Shown here: piece by piece, positions 24,588 to 29,062 of the stretch
Layout: the number at the start of each line of letters is the position of its first letter
How positions within the stretch are numbered: the stretch's first letter is position 1
From: JANOGU01 sp964499865
GTDB lineage: Bacteria; Pseudomonadota; Alphaproteobacteria; Rhodobacterales; Rhodobacteraceae
NCBI GenBank assembly: GCA_964499865.1
Contig: CAZCPY010000029.1
Span: 1 to 29,062 of the forward strand
Length of the DNA: 29,062 nucleotides
Reading direction: 5' to 3'
The notes under the pieces: model-generated
Seen by the model: only the letters and a program-made list of their open reading frames with translations
What the model was told of the DNA's origin: nothing
The model's database searches: none
Program-made: the position numbers and the translations under genes

Positions 24588-25358
24588 TCAGGCCATCCAG
24601 TTGCCGCCGTCGACCCCGAAGCACTGGGCCACGACGTAATCGCTTTCGGAACTCGCAAGGTAGATCGCCATGCCGGTCAGGTCGGCCGCCGTGCCCATGC
24701 GGCCATGCGGCACGGCGGCGCCGACGATCCGCTTCTTCTCGCCCGGCGGGCGGCCTTCGTATCTCGCGAACAGGCTGTCCACGTGGTCCCAGTGTTCGCC
24801 GTCCACCACGCCCGGGGCGATGGCGTTGACGTTGATGCGGTGGCGGATCAGGTCGAGGCCCGCGGACTGGGTGATCGAGATCACGGCGGCCTTGCTGGCG
24901 CAGTAGACCATCACCAGCGCCTCGCCCCGCCGTCCGGCCTGGCTGGCCATGTTGATGATCTTGCCGCCCGTCCCTTGCGCGATCATCTGGCGCGCCGCCG
25001 CCTGCAGGGTGAAGATCGTGCCCGCCACGTTGACGGCAAACAGCCGGTCATAGCTGGCGCGGGTGATCTCGACCGTCGGGCAGGCGTCGAAAAGAGCTGC
25101 GTTGTTGACCAGGATGTCGAGGCCCCCCATCGCCGCCACCGCGGCGGCGATGCCCGCCTCGATGCTGTCCTGGCGCGTGACGTCCATCGCCACGGCATGC
25201 GCCCCGGGGCCGAGGTCGCGGGCGGCCCTTGCGGCGGCCTCGGCGTTGATGTCGGCCAGAGCCACCTGCGCGCCTTCCGCCAGGTAGGCGCGGGCAAACT
25301 CCAGCCCGATGCCGCGGGCGGCGCCGGTGACCAGCGCGCGCTTGCCCCGCAGCCTCAC
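24588..25358 (-). CDS. smoS: Sorbitol dehydrogenase, short-chain (SDR) type
   Basis: The product is 256 aa from a GTG that overlaps the stop of the ATPase gene (GTGA), with GGGAGGGC upstream. Classical SDR marks are present: TGAARGIG for NAD+ binding (about residues 10-17), NNAA (about 86-89), active-site Ser in NMASQAG (about 138), and YCASK (Tyr about 152, Lys about 156). The segment around QAGRRGEALV and the length of 256 agree with the polyol dehydrogenase SmoS of R. sphaeroides, which oxidises D-glucitol to D-fructose and galactitol to tagatose. Its place between transporter ATPase and mannitol dehydrogenase supports this role. Confidence 0.92.
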   Translation of the reverse strand: MRLRGKRALVTGAARGIGLEFARAYLAEGAQVALADINAEAAARAARDLGPGAHAVAMDVTRQDSIEAGIAAAVAAMGGLDILVNNAALFDACPTVEITRASYDRLFAVNVAGTIFTLQAAARQMIAQGTGGKIINMASQAGRRGEALVMVYCASKAAVISITQSAGLDLIRHRINVNAIAPGVVDGEHWDHVDSLFARYEGRPPGEKKRIVGAAVPHGRMGTAADLTGMAIYLASSESDYVVAQCFGVDGGNWMA

Positions 25359-26347
25359 AGCGCCCTCCCGTCGGCGCCGAAGCGGTGCAGCTTGTCGATC
25401 TGCGGCGCAAAGCTGATGCGGTCGCCCGCACGGGCCTGCACTTCGCCCGAACCGCGCAGGGTCAGGGTGCCCAGATCGCCCGCGTTGATCTTGAGGAAGG
25501 TGTCCGACCCCAGGTGTTCCGACAGGATCACGCTGCCCGACCAGGGCCCCTGCCCGACCTCGACATGCTCTGGCCGGATGCCGATGGTGGTGGCGCCGTG
25601 CCTCGCCGCCTCGGCCCCGCCGATCAAGTTCATCTTCGGGCTGCCGATGAAGCCCGCGACGAACAGGTTCTGCGGGCGGCGGTAGAGGTCCAGCGGGCTG
25701 CCCACCTGTTCGATGCGGCCCGCGTTCAGGACCACGATCTTGTCGGCCATCGTCATCGCCTCCACCTGGTCGTGGGTGACGTAGATCATCGTCGTCTTGA
25801 GGCTCTGGTGCAGTTCGGTGATCTCCTGCCGCATCCCGACCCGCAGGGCGGCGTCGAGGTTCGACAAGGGCTCGTCGAAGAGGAAGGCCGCGGGTTCCCG
25901 CACGATCGCCCGCCCGATCGCCACCCGCTGCCGCTGGCCGCCCGACAGTTGGCCCGGGCGGCGGTCGAGGTAGGCGGTCAGGTTCAGCACCTTGGCCGCG
26001 CGTTCCACCTTGGCCGCCTGCTCGGCCTCGGACAGGCCCGCCATCTTGAGCGGGAAGGCGATGTTCTTGCGCACCGTCATGTGCGGGTAGAGCGCATAGC
26101 TCTGGAACACCATCGCAAGGCCCCGCTTCGCGGGCGGCAGGGCGGTGGCATCCTTGCCGTCGATCTCGATGGTGCCCGAGGACGTATCCTCCAGCCCCGC
26201 GATCAGCCGCAGGAGCGTGGATTTGCCGCAGCCCGAGGGGCCGACGAAGACGACGAATTCGCCGTCGTCGATGTCGAGGTCCACGCCCGGGATGACATGC
26301 ACCTCGCCGAAGGACTTGCGAACCTGCTTGAGCGTGATCTGTCCCAT
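25355..26347 (-). CDS. smoK: Polyol ABC transporter ATP-binding protein
   Basis: The product is 330 aa. The ABC domain (about residues 1-235) shows Walker A GPSGCGKST (about 36-44), the Q-loop in VFQSYALYPHMTV, signature LSGGQRQR (about 134-141), Walker B AFLFDEPLSNLD, and the switch His in YVTHDQVEAM. The C-terminal TOBE/OB region (about 240-330, IGIRPEHVEVG) is typical of MalK/UgpC-type sugar importers and can receive regulatory contacts. It energises the two permeases encoded upstream. The start lies nine bases after the second permease gene, and its end overlaps smoS by four bases. Confidence 0.95.
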   Translation of the reverse strand: MGQITLKQVRKSFGEVHVIPGVDLDIDDGEFVVFVGPSGCGKSTLLRLIAGLEDTSSGTIEIDGKDATALPPAKRGLAMVFQSYALYPHMTVRKNIAFPLKMAGLSEAEQAAKVERAAKVLNLTAYLDRRPGQLSGGQRQRVAIGRAIVREPAAFLFDEPLSNLDAALRVGMRQEITELHQSLKTTMIYVTHDQVEAMTMADKIVVLNAGRIEQVGSPLDLYRRPQNLFVAGFIGSPKMNLIGGAEAARHGATTIGIRPEHVEVGQGPWSGSVILSEHLGSDTFLKINAGDLGTLTLRGSGEVQARAGDRISFAPQIDKLHRFGADGRAL

Positions 26348-26356
26348 TCCGCCCCC

Positions 26357-27187
26357 CTATTTCACGGCGCCGAACGTCAGGCCGCGGACGAGTTGTTTCT
26401 GGCTGAACCAGCCCAGCACCAGGATCGGCAGGATCGCCATCGTGCTGGCGGCCGAGAGTTTCGCGTAGAACAGGCCCTGCGGGCTGGAAAAGCCCGCGAT
26501 GAACTTGGTCAGGGGGGCGGCGTCGGTGACCGTCAGGTTGATCGTCCAGAACGCCTCGTTCCAGGCGAGGATGATGTTCAGAAGCAGCGTCGAGGCGATC
26601 CCCGGCACCGCCATGGGGGTCAGCACATGGATGATCTCGTCCTTGAGCGAGGCCCCGTCCATCCGCGCGGCCTCGAGGATTTCCCCCGGGATTTCCTTGA
26701 AATAGGTGTAGAGCATCCAGATGATGATCGGCAGGTTCATCAGCGTCAGCACGACGACCAGCCCGATGCGCGTGTCGATCAGGCCCATCCACTTGAACAG
26801 CAGGTAGATCGGCACCAGCACGCCAACGGCTGGCATCATCTTGGTCGACAGCATCCACATCAGCAGGTCTTTGGTTTTGGGACCCGGGACGAAGGCCATC
26901 GACCAGGCGGCCGGGATGGCGATCAGAAGGCCCAGCAGGGTGGACCCCACGGCGATGATGACCGAGTTCCAGAAATAGCGGAAATAGTCGCGCTGGTCGT
27001 TGACGTCGATGTAGTTCTGCAGCGTCCAGTCGAAGCCGAGGAAGACCGGCGGCGAGGCCACCGCCTGCGCCTCGGGCTTGAACGAGGTCAGCACCGTCCA
27101 CAGGATCGGGAAGAACAGGACCAGGGCGACCGACCAGGCGGCGGCGGTGTTGACCGCCTTGCGGCGGGTGGAAACGGCGCGGGCCAT
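26357..27187 (-). CDS. smoG: Polyol ABC transporter permease (MalG type)
   Basis: This 276-aa inner-membrane protein has six helices: residues about 15-35, 73-95, 108-128, 140-160, 185-207 and 243-262. The binding-protein-dependent permease EAA loop is EAARMDGASLKDEIIHVLTPM (about 191-210), which docks to the ATPase. The N-terminal pattern (VLFFPILWTVLTSFKPEAQAVASPP) is typical of MalG-like subunits. It pairs with SmoF to form the membrane channel for sorbitol/mannitol uptake. It is separated from smoF by a 99-bp gap filled with a long inverted repeat, and from smoK by nine bases. Confidence 0.95.
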   Translation of the reverse strand: MARAVSTRRKAVNTAAAWSVALVLFFPILWTVLTSFKPEAQAVASPPVFLGFDWTLQNYIDVNDQRDYFRYFWNSVIIAVGSTLLGLLIAIPAAWSMAFVPGPKTKDLLMWMLSTKMMPAVGVLVPIYLLFKWMGLIDTRIGLVVVLTLMNLPIIIWMLYTYFKEIPGEILEAARMDGASLKDEIIHVLTPMAVPGIASTLLLNIILAWNEAFWTINLTVTDAAPLTKFIAGFSSPQGLFYAKLSAASTMAILPILVLGWFSQKQLVRGLTFGAVK

Positions 27188-27195
27188 CAGGATCT

Positions 27196-27276
27196 CCCGT
27201 CCCGGGCTTGACCCGGGACCTCCGGTCGAGGTTGCGCGAGGGTGGGGGCGAGGTCCCGGGTCAGGCCCGGGACGGG
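27196..27276. repeat. Inverted repeat with 27-bp arms between smoF and smoG
   Basis: The arms at 27196-27222 and 27250-27276 are reverse complements at 26 of 27 positions and are separated by 27 bases. Each arm is also a small hairpin on its own (GTCCCGGG, 5-base loop, CCCGGGAC). The right arm, with flanking bases, recurs at 1996-2037 between ftsK and the VOC gene, so this is a dispersed palindromic element. In the message it would fold into a long stem between the two permease genes. Confidence 0.8.
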
Positions 27277-27286
27277 GTTGAAACGG

Positions 27287-28159
27287 TCACGCATCGAGGT
27301 TCTTCCCCACCGCGCGCATCAGGAAGACGGCGACGATGTTGGCAAGGATCACGGCGACCACGCCGCCCGCGGCGGCGGTGCCTGCGTCGAAGTCCAGGAG
27401 CGCCTCCTTGTAGATCAGGAAGGGCAGCGTGGTGGAGGCGGTGCCGGGCCCGCCGGCGGTGGTGACGAGGATCTCGCCGAAGATGCCAAGAAGAAAGATC
27501 GTCTGGATCAGCACCACCACGGTGATCGACCGCGCGAGGTGCGGCAGCATGATGTACCCGAACCGCTTGACCGGCGGGGCGCCGTCCATCTCGGCGGCCT
27601 CCAGCTCCTCGGAGCTGAGCGATTGCAGCGCGGTCAGCAGGATCAGCGTGGCGAAGGGCAGCCATTGCCAGGCCACGATCAGGATGATCGACGCCAGCGG
27701 CGCCTGGCCCAGGAAGTCGTAGGGCGGCAGGCCAAGCATCTTTGCGGCCTCGGCGAACAGGCCGTTCGTCGGATTCATGAACATGTTCTTCCAGATCAGC
27801 GCCGCGACCGGGGGCATGATGAAGAACGGCGAGATGACGAGGATGCGCACCGGCCCCTGGCCCCAGATCGGCTGGTCGATCAGAAGCGCGATCAGGATGC
27901 CCAGGACGACCGTGATGACGAGGATGCCGCCGACCAGGATCAGCGTGTTCACGACGGCCTCGAGGAACCCGGGGCTGGCGACAAAGCGGGTGTAGTTGCC
28001 GAACCAGTTCCAGCCCGACCGTTCGGGGTAAAGCAGGTTGTAGCGTTGCGTGGAGAAATACAGCGTCAGCGCCAGCGGCACGATCATCCAGACCAAGAGC
28101 AGGATGACCGAAGGCGACAGCATCCAGCGGGCGGCACGGCGCGACGATTGCGTGGACAT
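27287..28159 (-). CDS. smoF: Polyol ABC transporter permease (MalF type)
   Basis: The product is 290 aa; its start follows AGGGAG. Six helices are visible, beginning with MLSPSVILLLVWMIVPLALTLYFS (residues 13-36). The EAA loop EAAEMDGAPPVKRFGYIMLP (about 208-227) contacts the ATPase. GNYTRFVASPGFLEAVVNTLIL is typical of MalF-like sugar permeases before the transmembrane domain proper. It forms the channel with SmoG. Its gene is separated from the binding-protein gene by 325 bp of repeats and from smoG by the 27-bp inverted repeat. This arrangement suggests separate control of message stability within the operon. Confidence 0.95.
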   Translation of the reverse strand: MSTQSSRRAARWMLSPSVILLLVWMIVPLALTLYFSTQRYNLLYPERSGWNWFGNYTRFVASPGFLEAVVNTLILVGGILVITVVLGILIALLIDQPIWGQGPVRILVISPFFIMPPVAALIWKNMFMNPTNGLFAEAAKMLGLPPYDFLGQAPLASIILIVAWQWLPFATLILLTALQSLSSEELEAAEMDGAPPVKRFGYIMLPHLARSITVVVLIQTIFLLGIFGEILVTTAGGPGTASTTLPFLIYKEALLDFDAGTAAAGGVVAVILANIVAVFLMRAVGKNLDA

Positions 28160-28210
28160 CGGCGGTCACTCCCTGGCGACGGGCGGGATCGGGTTGAAGA
28201 GCGTCGGCAC

Positions 28211-28266
28211 AACGGGTCGGGCACAACGGGTCGGGCGCAGCGGGTCGGGCGCAGCGGGTCGGGCAT
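28211..28266. repeat. Four tandem 14-bp repeats
   Basis: The units are AACGGGTCGGGCAC, AACGGGTCGGGCGC, AGCGGGTCGGGCGC and AGCGGGTCGGGCAT, at 28211, 28225, 28239 and 28253. They differ by one or two bases. The unit length is not a multiple of three and no frame makes a sensible protein. They directly abut the palindromic element. Confidence 0.85.
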
Positions 28267-28400
28267 CTGGCGCCTCCCTCCCCCCTCGTGGGGGAGGGAT
28301 GGGGAGGGGGGGCGCAACAGAACCGGCCCGGAACCCCCTTCCCCCGTTCCCTCCCCACGACGGGGAGGGGAGGCGCCCGGACGCCAGACGTGGAGCGCGA
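28266..28400. repeat. REP/BIME-like palindromic element
   Basis: Two hairpins face each other: TCCCTCCCCC / GGGGGAGGGA near 28275-28299 and CCCTCCCC / GGGGAGGG near 28350-28370. The outer sequences are also inverted copies (CTGGCGCCTCCC on the left, GGGAGGCGCC and CGCCAG on the right), so the whole forms one long imperfect palindrome around a 40-50 base centre. Such elements between a binding-protein gene and its permease genes are known, for example REP sequences between E. coli malE and malF, which protect the upstream message. Confidence 0.6.
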
Positions 28401-28484
28401 GGGACGCGACAGAACAGGGTGCGGGTCGCCCCGCGGAAGGCAGACCGGCCCGGGAGCACGGGGGCCGGTCCGTGACGGTGGCGC

Positions 28485-29062
28485 CTACTGGATGTAGCCC
28501 GCCGCCGTCATCTCGTCGGTGACCAGCGCCTGCGCGGCGGCCAGCGCCTCGTCGGCCGACTTCTGCCCGGCCAGCGCGGCCGAGAACTCCTGCCCCACCG
28601 CCGTGCCGATGCCCTGGAATTCCGGGATCGCCACGAACTGCACGCCGACATAGGGCACCGGCTGGACCGTCGGCGCCGTCGGATCGGCGGCGTTGATCGA
28701 GTCGAGCGTCATCTTGGCGAACGGCACCGCCGCGTATTCCGGGTTCATGTAGAGCGAGGTCCGCGTGCCCGGGGGAACGTTGGCCCAGCCTTCCTTGGAC
28801 GCCACCAGCGCCAGATAGTCCTTGGACGTGGCCCAGTTGATGAAGGCCTTGGCGGCATCCGGGGCGTCAGAGGACGACGGAATGGCCAGCGACCAGGCCC
28901 AGAGCCAGTTGCCCCGCTTGCCCAGGCCGTTGTCGGGGGCGAGCGCGAAGCCCACCTTGTCGGCGACGGTCGAGTCCTTGGGGTTGGTCACGAAGGAGGC
29001 GGCGACGGTGGCGTCGATCCACATGCCGCACTTGCCCTGCTGGAACAGCGTCAGGTTCTCGT
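28485..29062 (-). CDS. smoE: Polyol ABC transporter substrate-binding protein (C-terminal part)
   Basis: The gene runs off the right edge of the window, so only the last 192 residues are visible and the start is missing; the frame continues beyond the internal ATG at 29024 with ENLTLFQQGKCG. This is the C-terminal lobe of a family-1 sugar-binding periplasmic protein. FQQGKCGMWIDATVAASF and GNWLWAWSLAIPSSSDAPDAAKAFINWATS are typical, the latter giving the ligand-facing Trp cluster. The chain ends with ADEALAAAQALVTDEMTAAGYIQ. By position and similarity to SmoE it should bind sorbitol and mannitol and deliver them to SmoFG. It is the first gene of the operon seen here. Confidence 0.92.
   Translation of the reverse strand, partial: ENLTLFQQGKCGMWIDATVAASFVTNPKDSTVADKVGFALAPDNGLGKRGNWLWAWSLAIPSSSDAPDAAKAFINWATSKDYLALVASKEGWANVPPGTRTSLYMNPEYAAVPFAKMTLDSINAADPTAPTVQPVPYVGVQFVAIPEFQGIGTAVGQEFSAALAGQKSADEALAAAQALVTDEMTAAGYIQ

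Larger units (their letters stand above)
28160..28484. other. 325-bp gap between smoE and smoF, filled with repeats, no gene
   Basis: No coding sequence is recognisable on either strand. The gap contains four tandem 14-bp units (28211-28266) and a large G/C-rich palindromic element (about 28266-28400). The rest (28400-28484) is ordinary GC-rich sequence leading to the smoE stop codon. No promoter could be identified. Confidence 0.7.

Noticed and set aside
28211..28266. Possible CRISPR-like array.
   Set aside because: The 14-bp units are directly tandem without spacers, and no cas genes are present.

Overview
The window is high-GC bacterial chromosome, almost certainly from an alphaproteobacterium of the Rhodobacteraceae/Paracoccaceae (Rhodobacter-like). 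The evidence is the strong G/C third-position bias, the fused ATP sulfurylase/APS kinase, the purE-purK overlap, the groESL operon with a CIRCE element, the hsp20-DUF1150 pair, and a sorbitol/mannitol operon with the gene order of Rhodobacter sphaeroides smoEFGK-smoS-mtlK. There are no rRNA or tRNA genes, transposases, integrases, phage genes or CRISPR arrays. It reads as ordinary core chromosome with one small toxin-antitoxin insertion and several palindromic intergenic elements.

Left part (1-7.2 kb, mostly + strand): the C-terminal part of the DNA translocase FtsK, a small VOC-fold protein, a CaCA-family cation/Ca2+ exchanger, and the acetolactate synthase locus. The latter has a readable attenuator: a promoter, a 15-codon leader peptide with a Leu-Leu-Val-Ile-Val run, a possible antiterminator, and a perfect terminator ahead of ilvB. 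A BrnT-BrnA type II toxin-antitoxin pair with its own palindromic operator lies between ilvB and ilvN. A short unknown membrane protein faces ilvN.

Middle part (7.2-13.5 kb): a PaaG-like enoyl-CoA hydratase/isomerase follows ccmF-ccmH (cytochrome c maturation) on the minus strand. Divergent from ccmF is the fused sat-cysC gene for sulfate activation. The shared region between them holds a perfect 30-bp palindrome made of three GTGCAC sites exactly 11 bp apart. A DUF1150-hsp20 pair with a sigma-32-like promoter follows.

13.6-22.9 kb: a DUF465 (YdcH-like) small protein; a 54-bp AT-rich double palindrome; purE-purK of purine synthesis; a secreted caspase-fold protein in which both catalytic residues are replaced (His to Gln, Cys to Ser); a Nudix hydrolase; an exported lipase-like alpha/beta hydrolase; an EamA-type transporter; groES-groEL under a clear sigma-70 promoter with CIRCE and a strong terminator; and a TraB/GumN-family exported protein.

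Right end (23.2-29.1 kb, minus strand): a polyol catabolic operon, read right to left as binding protein (cut by the window edge), two permeases, ATPase, sorbitol dehydrogenase (SDR) and mannitol 2-dehydrogenase. Its genes overlap or nearly touch except at two gaps, smoE-smoF and smoF-smoG, and both gaps hold palindromic repeats that could set different mRNA levels within the operon.

I found no large undescribed system. The most notable items are the inactive caspase-like protein, the 11-bp-phased GTGCAC palindrome, the toxin-antitoxin pair inside the ilvBN operon, and the ilv attenuator.
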